Origin: Kolteria novifilia
GTDB taxonomy: Bacteria > Planctomycetota > Planctomycetia > Kolteriales > Kolteriaceae
Reading direction: 5' to 3'
Assembly (NCBI GenBank): GCA_007748055.1
Contig: CP036279.1
Location: 7,502,001-7,566,000 of the forward strand
Length of the DNA stretch: 64,000 bases
Of the stretch, positions 1-10,059 are shown piece after piece (position 1 is the stretch's first letter; the number at the start of each line of letters is the position of its first letter). The notes under the pieces were generated by a model. It saw only the letters and a program-made list of their open reading frames with translations, had not been told where the DNA came from and made no database searches. The translations under genes and the position numbers were made by a program.

Positions 1-180
1 ATGGACCGATCATGGCGTCCGTGCCAGACCAGATACGTCGTCCTTGGAAGAGCGATTCGGAAACCGGGTGATTCGAGGTGTGTGAGCAAGAGGTGCGACC
101 GGCTTCGTCGTGCAGTGAATACTACCGGTCGGGTCAAGCCCAACGTTTGAAATCGTTGCGCGGAATCGAACGATTGATCG
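1..180. other. left edge, no gene recognised
   Basis: Short non-coding stretch at the window edge, downstream of the reverse-strand PAP2 gene. A frame on the plus strand is open for about 150 bases but its translation is arginine-rich and resembles no family, so I do not call it. Confidence 0.5.
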
Positions 181-942
181 TCACGCCGCGCGGAGCGAGG
201 TCCGCGTGGGAGAGGCATCGCGGGGATAGGGAACGGAGAAGCGGCGATCGAACCACTCCGCGAAGCGACGGGCGGCACCGGCACGCGGCAATAGGTACGC
301 GGCCAGGAAACCGATCAGTCCGCCGAAGAGACAGTCGCTGAAGAAGTGGCGTTCCTTCCAAATCCGACTGCCGCCGCAACCGACCGTCAGGGCGATCATC
401 GCGGGACGCAGGGGAGGATAGAAGGCGGAGAGCGAACCACCATAGCTCGCGGCCGCCGCCGTATGCCCGGAGGGAAAGGACTGATAGTCGCCGCCCGCGG
501 TGAACTTGTGCCAGCCGTGAATGACCGTCTTGCCTTGACTAACCTCCGGTCGCTCGCGTCCGGTGACCCGCTTGACCCCTTCGACGCCGAGGGCGACCAC
601 GATCGCGCTGAGGGCGAGGAAGACGACGCGGCTGCGCCGGTGCCGATCGAGTCGCCAGATCGCGAACGCGACCAGCAAGACGAAGATGTTCTCGCCCCAA
701 ACCTCGACGGAACTGAAGATCCGCTTGAGGGGCTTGAAGTGGTCGGGAACGGGACGGGTGTTGTGGTTGAAGACGTCGTGCGCGAGGTTGTAGACGTAGA
801 GGTCGAGGTCGTAGACGTACCGGTCGGCCTCGAGGGTGAGCCCGACACCCGCCAACGCCAAGCCGATCACCATCAGGATGGAGGTCTGGCGCCACCGGGG
901 CGCGTGAGAAGGGGAATCACTGATCGCCGGCGCCCAAGTCAT
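181..942 (-). CDS. PAP2-family membrane phosphatase
   Basis: A 253-residue type-2 phosphatidic acid phosphatase, an integral membrane enzyme that removes phosphate from lipid or isoprenoid phosphates with its active site facing outward. All three PAP2 signature blocks are visible: K124-x6-R131-P132, PSGH at 157-160, and S192-R-x5-H199-x3-D203. Hydrophobic segments lie near residues 20-36, 84-96, 106-122, 178-190 and 204-216. The substrate cannot be read from sequence: undecaprenyl pyrophosphate recycling, which would fit the many lipid-linked sugar transferase-like genes nearby, and phospholipid turnover are both possible. It starts with ATG behind a GGAG-containing leader. It is divergent from the large secreted protein gene to its right. 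Confidence 0.9.
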   Translation of the reverse strand: MTWAPAISDSPSHAPRWRQTSILMVIGLALAGVGLTLEADRYVYDLDLYVYNLAHDVFNHNTRPVPDHFKPLKRIFSSVEVWGENIFVLLVAFAIWRLDRHRRSRVVFLALSAIVVALGVEGVKRVTGRERPEVSQGKTVIHGWHKFTAGGDYQSFPSGHTAAAASYGGSLSAFYPPLRPAMIALTVGCGGSRIWKERHFFSDCLFGGLIGFLAAYLLPRAGAARRFAEWFDRRFSVPYPRDASPTRTSLRAA

Positions 943-1298
943 GTCGTCTCCGCGAACTCGTCATTGCCTGGAAATGGCCTCTCCAGCCCCAAACGGACCC
1001 AGGGGTGCGGATAATGCCCAATCGTCAATCTGGATCAAGCCCGATCGCGTGACGTTCCCTACGACGGGCAAGGTTTCCCGCGAACCGCGCGAAATGGTTG
1101 ATCAAGAGCACCTGCGCGATTGACAACGTTCGAAGCAGAATAGAGGATAGGAAATGGTGGAGTATCGTGTGGCCACGCCACCGATCCCCGACAGTTGGCC
1201 ACTCGGCCAAACTGGCACTCACGACGCCTATTACCTTCGGTCGTGACGCATCTCGCGCAACGACCACGCCCGTCGACATCTACCGTAAAGGGTTGGGA
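943..1298. promoter_or_regulatory. divergent intergenic region
   Basis: 356 bases between the divergent PAP2 gene and the 1453-residue protein gene, so it must hold promoters for both. The reading frame of the right-hand gene stays open back to 1098, but the extra 67 codons do not look like protein and would bury the signal peptide. I see no convincing promoter hexamers or other gene. Confidence 0.4.
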
Positions 1299-4200
1299 AT
1301 GAGACTACCAATTGTCGCCGCGATCATCGTTGGGCTCCTTGTACCCAGCTATCCCGTTGAAGCCGCCAACCAAACCGTGGTCAACGAATCGGTCCAACGA
1401 GCCGTCAACTGGCTCTGGGAAGAGCAGACCGAGGATGGCTACTGGAAGTACGGCCCGCCCGAGGAGATCGAGGAAGACGACGACAAAAAGGATGACAACG
1501 ACCGGCGCAGCCGGTTTCGTCTCGGCGGCGGCGACGGCGATGAGGACGACGGCCCCAAGTTCAAGGACGGCAAGCAGTGGCTCGGCATGACCGCCCTGGC
1601 GGTGATGGCGCTCTACGAAGCGGGGGTCAGCCCGCGCGACCCGCGGATGCGCAAGGCCCTCAAGTACATTCGCGAGAAAGCCAAGGGGAACGAGGATACC
1701 TACGGCAACGCCATCGCCCTGAGCGCCCTGGCGCGCATCGGGCGGCGCGAGGATCGGGCGCTGATCCGGTCGCTCGCGACGAAACTGGTCGCGGCCCAAA
1801 CGATGGCCGGCGGCTGGGAAGGGACCGCCAAGCGGATCTCCGCCGAGCAACAACGCAACGCCTCGCTCCGCCAACCCCAGAAGATCACCCTGGGGCCGAC
1901 GTGGCTCGCGCAGTTCGTCGTCATGGCGCTCTGGCAAGCGCGCTCGGCGGGCGCCGACATGGAGAAATCGTTCCGCCGCGTTCGGCAACGGCTCGCGTTC
2001 ACGCGGACGCCGTCGGGTGGTTGGAATTACCACACCGTGCCCGACCTTCCCGAAGACGCCACCCACACCCGCGCCGGACTCTACATGTGGATCCTGACGT
2101 CGGTCTCAGAAGGCAAGTGGGCGATGCGCAAGGGGGAGACGGAGGTAACCTACCCTGAGCCGCGCGAACCGCGCAAGTCGAAGCCCGAACGCATCGCGCT
2201 CCGCGAGGAGAAGGAGGAAGAGGGACTCGAGCAGGAGGAGATTGAAGAGGAACTCGTCGCGCTGAAGACCGAGGACCAAGAGCGTCCCATCGATATCTAT
2301 GACGCGATCCAGCGCGGCATCGAACGAGCCAAGCTCGATATCAACCGCTGGCGCCGCGGCGTCAACAAGTCGGGAACGCGCGAAGCATCGCGCGGCTGGC
2401 CGGTCGCTCACAAGGGATACACCGTCAACACCAGCGGCCGCAAAGAGGAGAATCTTATTCCTCCCGGTGAGGGGAATGGTGAACTGTACCATCAGTTCGA
2501 GAAATCGACCCCGCCCGTCTTCGATGTCACCAAGTCGGCACCTCTGGCCCAGGAAGAGATCTTCATGAAGGCGTTCGAGCGTGTCAACGAACACGCGAAA
2601 AACGGCATCGGGGGACGACCCTACGACCTTTGGCAAATCCAGCGCCTCGCCTCGATCATGGGCATCAAAACGCTCGGCGGACGCGATTGGTACGACGAGG
2701 GAGCCCGCCGACTGCTCTCGACGCAACTAATGGATGGATCGTGGGGGCTTCCGCTCGAGGAACGCGAGGAGCAGGAACTTCCCGACTACAATCTGCCCGA
2801 GACCTGCTACGCGATCCTGTTCCTGACCAACGCCAACGTCGGACGCGAAGCGACGCGGATGCTCGAACCGCCTCCGACGAAGCCCTTCGCCGTCGAGAAC
2901 GGGGGCGAGTTCAAGGAGTTCACCGAGGCCTACGCCTCCGTCGGCAGTGGCGCGACAATCATCGTTCGCGGCGATGGCCCCTACAAGCTCTCGGGCGTTC
3001 GACTCGACAAACCGGTGACGATCCGCGCCGAGGAGGGCTGGGAACCGGTACTCGCGTGGGATCGGCCGAAGAACCAGTACGGCTTCCCCGTCCGCATCGC
3101 CGAGAAGCCCGAGGCGGCATCACTCTTCATCGTTCCAGGCAAAGTGACTTTCGAAGGGATTCATTTCCAGATGGACCCGACCGACAACGCGTCGGATATT
3201 CCCTGGACGATGTTCAAGTGCCTCGACGGAAGCCGTCTGGAACTGCTCAATTGCACCCTCTCGGAGTCAGTTCGTAGCGGCGTCAACGCCGTCCATATGG
3301 ATGGGGCGAGCAAGGCGATCGCCCACAACTGCTTCTTCTGCGGCTTCCAGAACGACTTCTATGTCGAAACCGACAGTCAAGCGGCCATCCTCGCGGCGAA
3401 TTGCCTCACCTTCTCCCCGACGTTCCTCGTGGCGAAGGGAACCGGAAGCGTGGGACTTTGGCTCTTCGAGTCGACGGTACAAAGTGACGACCTGGTGGAG
3501 GTCGGCGATCTCAAGGGCGAGTTCGTCGCCCAGGCCGAGCACTGCATCTTCCGCACCGCGAAGATCTTCGGATCACTGGGCACCGGGCCGCGCCAGTGGG
3601 ATGGAGGCCGGAATCTCTACGACAATCGCGGTTGGATCAGCGACGGGCCGCCGAAGGCCAACAACGTTCGCACGCTCAGTGATTGGCGTTCCTATTTCCG
3701 CACCGCCGAGAAGAACAGCAAACGTGCCAAGGCCCCCATCGCGGTCTACCGCCTGCAACTCGGCCCCTTCCGTCACGACACCAATCCGCTCGACTGGTCG
3801 GTCGGACTGGACGAACTGCGCCAGGTGATCTCCGCGAGCGAGTCCGACCAGGTGGGAGCCAATCCCTTCGCGATCGGCCCGGGTATCCCCTACGCCCGCT
3901 TCCGGTCGCGGCCTCACTACGACGTTTGGAAGAAGGCCAAGCCGCCGAGCATGCGAACGGAAGAGGACGAGGAGCCGTCCCGCCGTCGCCAAGCGTCGAT
4001 CCCGACCAGCACCACTCCCAGCCTCTTGAAGATGATTCCTCCCGAAGCCCGCGCGGCGCTCGTCGTGAGGGATCTCGGCAAGCTGGATCGGGATCTCCAG
4101 TCCTTCGCGCAGTCGGCCGGGATCGCGTTGCCGCCTGGCATCGCGCCCTCGCAGATGATGGCCCAAACGCCGCTCGCGGCGACGTTCGACCCGAGCCGCG

Positions 4201-5660
4201 GTCTCGCGGCGGTCGCTTTCGACACGTCTTCCTCAAACGTCGCCTTCGTCGCGGGCGTGACCGACGAGGAGGAAACGCTGCGGAATCTCAACGCGGTCAC
4301 GCAAGGCGACTACCATCAAGCGAATATGCCCGGCTCCCCGCCGCTGGCGCTTTTGCTGCGCGACAATACCGCCATCTTGTCGCCAGACCCCGATATCCTG
4401 CCCCTCTTCGAGAACCCCGGGGCCGGGATTCTCGCCCGATGGACGGAGGACGAACGGGATCTGTACGAGGCCTCGAATCTCTTCGGCTGGGCGAGCATCA
4501 TGGAGTTCCGGCCCGAGATCGAAGCGCAGCTCAGCCAGTCCGACGAGCTCGTTGACATGATCGAGTCGAATCCCGGCCTGAATATGTCGACGTCGCTGCC
4601 AAGCCTCGAGGGCCAGCGAGACGTCATCAAGGACTACCTGCGCGGCGTAATGTCGTTTCTCTCGCAGATCAACTCCATCTCCCTAGGCGTCAGCATCTCC
4701 GACCAAGCCATCACCGCTCGCGGCGAACTGAACTTCGCGTCGGGATCGACCTGTCAGAAGCTGTGCCAGGATCGCCCCCCGGCGGCGAAGAACCTGCTCG
4801 CGGGCCTTCCCGGCGGCACCTACTCCTACGCGGCGGGGATTCAGACCGCCGGGTTCAGTGATGTTCTCAAGGGAGTTGCCAAGACGGCCTTCGAAGCCTC
4901 GAAGGGAGTCAACGGCATCGACGCCGATCAACTCGATAAGCAATTGGCCGCCGCGGAAGCGCTGCTCGAGCAGCTCAAGGGAGCGAACAAGCGCGTCTCG
5001 CTCGATACGAACGGCAACTACGTCGACGAAGGACTTCTCGCCGTCGGTGACTCGGCGGCGGTCATGACCGACATCAAGACGATCCTCGCCAACTCGACGA
5101 GCTTCGTTGATCAGAAGTATCCTGGCGCCAAGCTGCAAGCCCTGACGCCGCGAGAACAGGATGGCATTGCGAGCTTGCGACTCCAGACCGACCTTAGCCG
5201 GGCACGCGGCCCCTTGCGAAAAGGGACCGAATCACTCTTCGGCGGCACGAAGATCGTTCAGGAGTTCGCCCCGCTCACGGGCAATGTCGTCGGCTATTCC
5301 ACTGGGGTGACCGCGAACGCCTATCTCCCGTTACGAAGCGGGGAAGCGACGCTCGCCGACAGCCCGGCCGTTCAAACGACCCTTGGCCTGCTCCCGAGCC
5401 GGCCCTACGGCATCGCGCTGTTCAATGTCGCGGAGACCGCCAAGGTCGCCAAGAGAAGCCCGGGCGCGTCCACGAGCGCGTTCCTCAGTGGCGTTGAAGG
5501 GAGTGATCCGAGCACCCCGCCCATCGGGGCCGCCCTGACGCTCTCCGATACGGGAGCCCAAGGCGTACTCGTTATCCCCTCGGGCACCGCCGGCGCGATC
5601 GGCCGAGCGGCCATCCAAGGCACCCTGAGCGGAGTCTTCGCTCCCGCTCAGCAAGAGTGA
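1299..5660 (+). CDS. large secreted protein: toroid repeats, beta-helix region and DUF3352-like C-terminal domain
   Basis: A 1453-residue exported protein. I chose the ATG at 1299 because it opens a clean signal peptide (MRLPIVAAIIVGLL, ending near VEA) preceded by a purine-rich AAAGGG; upstream in-frame codons look non-coding. The N-terminal third has squalene-cyclase/prenyltransferase-like alpha-toroid repeats (LWEEQTEDGYWKY, QWLGMTALAVMALYEAG, SGGWNYH, DGSWGLP), interrupted by very acidic linkers. The middle, from about nt 2900 to 3700, looks like a right-handed beta-helix (TIIVRGDGPYKL, VTIRAEEGWEPVLAW). The C-terminal part from about nt 4040 is clearly homologous to the neighbouring convergent secreted protein (ALVVRDLGKLDRDLQSFAQ against VVLITGDLLKLEADVRAFAQ, and a shared WDPS/FDPS-x-G motif). 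No catalytic residues are evident; a cell-surface structural or binding role is a guess. Confidence 0.8.
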   Translation: MRLPIVAAIIVGLLVPSYPVEAANQTVVNESVQRAVNWLWEEQTEDGYWKYGPPEEIEEDDDKKDDNDRRSRFRLGGGDGDEDDGPKFKDGKQWLGMTALAVMALYEAGVSPRDPRMRKALKYIREKAKGNEDTYGNAIALSALARIGRREDRALIRSLATKLVAAQTMAGGWEGTAKRISAEQQRNASLRQPQKITLGPTWLAQFVVMALWQARSAGADMEKSFRRVRQRLAFTRTPSGGWNYHTVPDLPEDATHTRAGLYMWILTSVSEGKWAMRKGETEVTYPEPREPRKSKPERIALREEKEEEGLEQEEIEEELVALKTEDQERPIDIYDAIQRGIERAKLDINRWRRGVNKSGTREASRGWPVAHKGYTVNTSGRKEENLIPPGEGNGELYHQFEKSTPPVFDVTKSAPLAQEEIFMKAFERVNEHAKNGIGGRPYDLWQIQRLASIMGIKTLGGRDWYDEGARRLLSTQLMDGSWGLPLEEREEQELPDYNLPETCYAILFLTNANVGREATRMLEPPPTKPFAVENGGEFKEFTEAYASVGSGATIIVRGDGPYKLSGVRLDKPVTIRAEEGWEPVLAWDRPKNQYGFPVRIAEKPEAASLFIVPGKVTFEGIHFQMDPTDNASDIPWTMFKCLDGSRLELLNCTLSESVRSGVNAVHMDGASKAIAHNCFFCGFQNDFYVETDSQAAILAANCLTFSPTFLVAKGTGSVGLWLFESTVQSDDLVEVGDLKGEFVAQAEHCIFRTAKIFGSLGTGPRQWDGGRNLYDNRGWISDGPPKANNVRTLSDWRSYFRTAEKNSKRAKAPIAVYRLQLGPFRHDTNPLDWSVGLDELRQVISASESDQVGANPFAIGPGIPYARFRSRPHYDVWKKAKPPSMRTEEDEEPSRRRQASIPTSTTPSLLKMIPPEARAALVVRDLGKLDRDLQSFAQSAGIALPPGIAPSQMMAQTPLAATFDPSRGLAAVAFDTSSSNVAFVAGVTDEEETLRNLNAVTQGDYHQANMPGSPPLALLLRDNTAILSPDPDILPLFENPGAGILARWTEDERDLYEASNLFGWASIMEFRPEIEAQLSQSDELVDMIESNPGLNMSTSLPSLEGQRDVIKDYLRGVMSFLSQINSISLGVSISDQAITARGELNFASGSTCQKLCQDRPPAAKNLLAGLPGGTYSYAAGIQTAGFSDVLKGVAKTAFEASKGVNGIDADQLDKQLAAAEALLEQLKGANKRVSLDTNGNYVDEGLLAVGDSAAVMTDIKTILANSTSFVDQKYPGAKLQALTPREQDGIASLRLQTDLSRARGPLRKGTESLFGGTKIVQEFAPLTGNVVGYSTGVTANAYLPLRSGEATLADSPAVQTTLGLLPSRPYGIALFNVAETAKVAKRSPGASTSAFLSGVEGSDPSTPPIGAALTLSDTGAQGVLVIPSGTAGAIGRAAIQGTLSGVFAPAQQE

Positions 5661-5689
5661 GCGGAGTCTTCGCTTCCGCTCAGCAAGAG
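5626..5689. repeat. 32-bp tandem duplication across a stop codon
   Basis: Two adjacent 32-bp copies (5626-5657 and 5658-5689) differing at one base. The TGA stop of the large secreted protein (5658-5660) lies at the junction. Each copy contains arms GAGCGGA and TCCGCTC and can fold into a hairpin. Confidence 0.85.
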
Positions 5690-5894
5690 TGCTCCGCGGA
5701 GAACTCTTGTGTCTTGTCCTGGGTGCCATGCTCACGCTCGCGTGGGCAAGCGGAGCGGACCTCGCTACATCGCCCCATCTCTGAACAGTCGAGATCACCG
5801 CCGATCTCCTCACCGGCCGACCAGCAGCCGGTGACATCCGACAACGAGAAGTCGACGCCGTTTCGCGCAGTGATCGCGAGACTCACCCCCATCC
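5690..5894. other. convergent intergenic region with a palindromic repeat fragment
   Basis: About 200 bases between two convergent genes. At 5719-5755 it carries a copy of the GGGTGCCATG...CACGCTCGCGTGGGC motif family that also flanks glyA. No gene is evident. Confidence 0.4.
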
Positions 5895-7637
5895 CTACGG
5901 CTTCGGCATGAACGCGCTACGAGCCGACTCGACAATGATCCGAACCGTATCGGCACGGACCACGCCGTGGAATTGCATTCCACCGTTCTCCGCGGTCATC
6001 GCCATCCCAATCGGACTGGGAAGTTCCTTCGGAGCCGTGAAATTCTTCAGTGGCGTGTTCGGAACGTCCGGCATGCTTCGTTTGATCAATTGGATGTAGC
6101 CGAAGGGGCCGACAAGAAACGTCGCGTAGGAGTTCTCCGGGAGGTCGGCAACGATCCGCTTGATTCGCTCCTCGCCCAACAGTTCCGACGTCGGGCTCTT
6201 CACCTCCTTGAGCATATCGGGTTTGCCGGCGAACACGAACGCCACCTTCGTCGGGGAGACCGGGGCGAAGTCCATCTCGACGCTCGGCCCATAGATCTTG
6301 TCGAACGTCTGCTTCATCATCGGCGAGGCGTCCTTCAGGTCATAGCCGAAGCGCGTGACCGTCATGCCGTCGACCTCCTCGTCGGGAAGATTCACCAGCT
6401 TGGCGCCCATCATCATCGACCCAAGCATCGGCTCCATCGCCTTGAGCACCGACTTCATTTGGCCGATTAGTTCGGACGAGTCCTTGACGGAGTAGCTCCC
6501 CATCATCGACAAGCCCGCGCCGTCGAACGAACTCGTCAGGTTGAAGGACTCGATCTGCTCGAAGATCGCTTCGGTTTGCTTGATGGAGGCCGCCTTCTCC
6601 TCTTCGGACACCCCGTCGGCGATGCCCGGAAGCTCGAAAAGCGACTTTGCCATCTTCTCGGAGAGGCCGCGAAGCGGGGCCATGTCGATCGCCTGGACGA
6701 TGTAGAAGTTCGTCACGGGAAGTCCGGCGAGGAGATCCTTCCTCGCCGCGGGAATGTCGGCGAACTCCTTCGCGAGGTACGAGCCTTCGCTGAAGTTGAA
6801 CGCGACGTTTTTGGCCACCCGCTCGGCACTGACACTCAAGCCGACGCTCAGCGAGTCGGTCTGACCGACCAGGGATTGGGCGCCGGAGACATACCAACGC
6901 AGGATCGTGCCGAGCATCTCGGCATTCCCACCGGCGGCTTCGAACGCAGGATTACCTGGACGGAACTGACCCTTGATTCCCTCCTTGGCCTGTCCAAGCA
7001 ACGAGTCGACGAGCGGTCGCGACGCCTTGACGTCGACCCAGACGAAGAGCCCGGACTTCGCCTCGAGTTGTTTCTCTTCGTTGGTCCAACGATCGGCGAT
7101 TGGCTTGTCGAGCTTCTCGAACGGAGCCAGCGCCTCGGAGTTCTCGGCGATCACCAAGGTCTTGCCGTGGGGAAGGATGGTCACCGGCTTACCCATGAGG
7201 GACGCCTTGGTGAAATTCCCTTCCTTGTTGCCGCCGAAGCTCGCAATCGCCTTCTCCGCGTCGGTCACGCCGACGAGCAGGACCAGTTGTCGGGGAAATC
7301 GCGTCGGCGGTCCGTCGATCGACTCGGGGAACTCGTTGACGACCAAGGCGATGCCCGCGGAGGGATCCCACGTCTGCGAGAAGGGGAGACTGGCCGCGAG
7401 ATTCTGGAGCGTCGGTTTCGGGGGAAACGGCGTGTCGATTGCCTGCGCGAAGGCGCGCACGTCGGCTTCCAGCTTCAACAGATCTCCGGTGATCAGGACC
7501 ACATCGGAACTCGCCGGAATCTTCGCGGCCAGATCCTCCGCGCGACCCGGTCGTATCCAAGCGATCGACATCGCGGCGATCGCGACAAGTAACCCCGCCC
7601 GGCGGGCGAGTCGGCGACCTTCTAGGCATCTCTTCAT
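5895..7637 (-). CDS. secreted DUF3352-like protein
   Basis: A 580-residue exported protein of unknown function. The start at 7637 is set by a strong GGAAAGG Shine-Dalgarno and a signal peptide (MKRCLEGRRLARRAGLLV...), ending near GRAEDL; the longer open frame upstream is discarded. The mature part begins KIPASSDVVLITGDLLKLE and resembles the DUF3352-type secreted proteins that alternate short amphipathic strands and helices without catalytic motifs. It is clearly homologous to the C-terminal third of the convergent large protein to its left and more distantly to the protein at 22.2-24.0 kb. It is probably a paralogue of the fused domain. The family name is tentative, the homology within the window is firm. 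Confidence 0.75.
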   Translation of the reverse strand: MKRCLEGRRLARRAGLLVAIAAMSIAWIRPGRAEDLAAKIPASSDVVLITGDLLKLEADVRAFAQAIDTPFPPKPTLQNLAASLPFSQTWDPSAGIALVVNEFPESIDGPPTRFPRQLVLLVGVTDAEKAIASFGGNKEGNFTKASLMGKPVTILPHGKTLVIAENSEALAPFEKLDKPIADRWTNEEKQLEAKSGLFVWVDVKASRPLVDSLLGQAKEGIKGQFRPGNPAFEAAGGNAEMLGTILRWYVSGAQSLVGQTDSLSVGLSVSAERVAKNVAFNFSEGSYLAKEFADIPAARKDLLAGLPVTNFYIVQAIDMAPLRGLSEKMAKSLFELPGIADGVSEEEKAASIKQTEAIFEQIESFNLTSSFDGAGLSMMGSYSVKDSSELIGQMKSVLKAMEPMLGSMMMGAKLVNLPDEEVDGMTVTRFGYDLKDASPMMKQTFDKIYGPSVEMDFAPVSPTKVAFVFAGKPDMLKEVKSPTSELLGEERIKRIVADLPENSYATFLVGPFGYIQLIKRSMPDVPNTPLKNFTAPKELPSPIGMAMTAENGGMQFHGVVRADTVRIIVESARSAFMPKP

Positions 7638-7896
7638 CGAATTGACCTTTCCTGCAGGAACAAACCCAACATTACGAAAGACAGCAGAATGAAGCTGGTC
7701 TGATCGACCATTCGCTGAGAAACGCCCATTCTTGGGCCAAACGTTCCCGAACGGGCATCGATTGGGACGTGGAAGCGTTCGAAGCACATCAAGACAACCC
7801 GGGAGTCGGTCGATTCCCCGGACCCGCGCTCCCACTATCCCCATATGGGACGCGCGGCTCCCTGGCGAGCGGGTAGCGAAAGAATGCGAGTGGCGT

Positions 7897-9930
7897 TCAG
7901 GAGCGCTGGCGCCGATCGAGCCCGAGCCAGAGAGCGAGGCCGGCGACGGTCAGCAGACTGACCAGCGTTCCCCACGTCACCGAGATATCGCGATAGGTCC
8001 ATTCGACGACGTGCTGGCCGGGAGGGACGTCGACCCGGCGCATCGGAGAGTCGGCGACGGGCTCGACCGGCTCCCCATCGACGGTCACCGTCCATCCGGG
8101 GTAGAGCAGATCGGTCAGGACGACGCGCGTCTTGACCGGAGTTTCGACGTCGATGTCGACGCGATGCGGTCGCAGGGCTTCGATGGTGACGGTGCCTTGC
8201 TCGACGGGTTGTCCCTGGTCGTCCTCGAGGTAGACCCGACCAAGTGCCGCGTCGAAGCGATAGAGGTAGAGCGGTTCCGAGGCGGCTCGCTTCCAACGAG
8301 GATTGAGAAACGGATCGTCCCCGCTCCAAACGAGCGTTGCCGGCCAACTCGAGGGGAGTGGCTTGAAGGTCAGCAGATGGGTGACGCCGCGACGTCTCAG
8401 GAGTTCGACCGCCTCGGGAGTCGCCGCGACATCGCCGTCGAAGGGCCCGTCGATCGAGCGCCACTCCTCATACAACTCTGGTCCGAGCCCGAGATAGGTC
8501 GGCACCGCCGCGACGTCGATGAGGCTCAACGTGTTGGGATCGGGAGCCAGGACGCGGTCGATGGGCGAAAGATGTTTCGCCACGATCGACGCGTCGCGTT
8601 TCGCGATCGGGGCGTAGGGGAGAACGTCGACGTAGCTCGTGTGGCGGCCGACATACTCGTATTCGAACGCCGTGGCGACGAGGACGAGCGGGAGCGTCAC
8701 CAGCCCGACCCATGGCAGCCTCTTGCGCAACGCCCCTCCCGCCATGCCGACCAGGACCGCCAATCCCAACTGCGCCGCCAACGAGTAGCGACTGGGGTAG
8801 CGAAAGAAGCTGAACCCGGGGAGATCCTTGAGGAAGGGCATCAGCACCCCGGTCGCGACGAGAAGACTGACCACCACGAGTCCGAACCATGGCAGCGCCT
8901 GCCAGCGCCACCAGCGCGCCGCGGTCGCCAACATCAGCAAGAGCACGCACGCCCATCCGAGATGAAAGGACGCCTCGACGCGGTTGGTGTTCGCTTTGAT
9001 CGAGTTGAGGTACTGGTCGGTCAGTTCCCTCTCATCGCCGAGAAAGAGTTGCTGCGACACGAGGTAAAGGGGCGGAATGCCACCGTAGCCGGTCGATTCG
9101 GCGAACCGCTCGGTCACGCGCTGACTGACCGAGCGTAGCTCCCACGTCGAGAAGACCTGCGGGGCCGCGAGAAGAAAGCCCAGCGCGAGCAGCCCCGGAA
9201 CCGCCAAGCGAAGACGCCAATGGTCTTTCCAAGAGTAGCCGCCGATGGGCAAGGTAATCGCCAGCCACAGCGCCGCGAGAATCGTCACGAAGGCGAGTTG
9301 GAAATGGCCCGCGAGGAGCTGGGCTCCCATCGCGATCACCAGCGCGATCCCCCAAGCGACGCGTCTCGTTTGAATCCAGCGGATCTCGAAGAGGATCACC
9401 AACGGCATCCACGAACCGGTGACGATCGCCCATTCGAGACTCGAGCGGGCCGGGAACCAGCCGAACGTGAAGACGAGTGCGAGCAGATGAGAGCCTAGCC
9501 GTCCGATTGAAAGCGTTCTCCCGAGCCAGTACGCCGCGAGGAAGGCGAAGAGGTAGTGCGCCCCATGGACGGCGTTGTACGCGGTCGCCAAGTCGAAGCA
9601 TCGGTAGGCGATGACGTTGGGAGGGTAAAAGGGAGCGGTTTGCCCTTCGCCGACCAGAGGGACGCCGTTGCCGATCCGCGCGTGCCAGGTGCGGATATGC
9701 CCCTCGCGAAGCCCCTCGGCGTAGTAGTCCTTGAGCGGGAAGAAGTAGTTGTAGACGTCGCCGCCGATGAAGCCGCCACCGAGGGCGAGCGGCCACCAAA
9801 AGGCCAACGTCAAGATGGAACCGACAAGGCCGGGAACGATGAATTCGGCAACGAGGATCGCTCCGGTCCTGTTCCCGAAGAGTTTCGGGAGTCCGTGTCG
9901 CTTTCCGGTCGAATCATCTACCACGGTCAT
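7897..9930 (-). CDS. YfhO-type polytopic membrane protein
   Basis: About 677 residues with roughly a dozen hydrophobic segments, followed by a soluble C-terminal domain and a last transmembrane helix. It has the hallmarks of the YfhO family: an early extracytoplasmic loop with paired acidic residues (GGDVYNYFFPLKDYY), a mid-protein FRYPSRYSL motif, and a C-terminal LYPGWTVTVDGEPV block with an RRVDVPPGQH turn. YfhO proteins are GT-C-fold relatives thought to modify cell-envelope polymers such as lipoteichoic acid in Firmicutes; the substrate here is unknown. I prefer the ATG at 9930 over the upstream in-frame GTG/ATG at 9972 because the protein becomes sensible from MTVVDDSTGK. A second YfhO-type gene lies at 34.7 kb. 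Confidence 0.8.
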   Translation of the reverse strand: MTVVDDSTGKRHGLPKLFGNRTGAILVAEFIVPGLVGSILTLAFWWPLALGGGFIGGDVYNYFFPLKDYYAEGLREGHIRTWHARIGNGVPLVGEGQTAPFYPPNVIAYRCFDLATAYNAVHGAHYLFAFLAAYWLGRTLSIGRLGSHLLALVFTFGWFPARSSLEWAIVTGSWMPLVILFEIRWIQTRRVAWGIALVIAMGAQLLAGHFQLAFVTILAALWLAITLPIGGYSWKDHWRLRLAVPGLLALGFLLAAPQVFSTWELRSVSQRVTERFAESTGYGGIPPLYLVSQQLFLGDERELTDQYLNSIKANTNRVEASFHLGWACVLLLMLATAARWWRWQALPWFGLVVVSLLVATGVLMPFLKDLPGFSFFRYPSRYSLAAQLGLAVLVGMAGGALRKRLPWVGLVTLPLVLVATAFEYEYVGRHTSYVDVLPYAPIAKRDASIVAKHLSPIDRVLAPDPNTLSLIDVAAVPTYLGLGPELYEEWRSIDGPFDGDVAATPEAVELLRRRGVTHLLTFKPLPSSWPATLVWSGDDPFLNPRWKRAASEPLYLYRFDAALGRVYLEDDQGQPVEQGTVTIEALRPHRVDIDVETPVKTRVVLTDLLYPGWTVTVDGEPVEPVADSPMRRVDVPPGQHVVEWTYRDISVTWGTLVSLLTVAGLALWLGLDRRQRS

Positions 9931-10059
9931 CGCATCCCGTTGGTCGCATGCCGCGGGACGTCGCACGCCCAAGTTGACGCGCTGGCACGTCGACGCCGCC
10001 CTTGGAGCTGTCTATGGTATTCGACGGCGAGCGGATGACCGCACCGGCCGATTTCCCTG

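Noticed and set aside
1098-1298. N-terminal extension of the large secreted protein
   Set aside because: It would place 67 unstructured residues before an obvious signal peptide and has no ribosome binding site.
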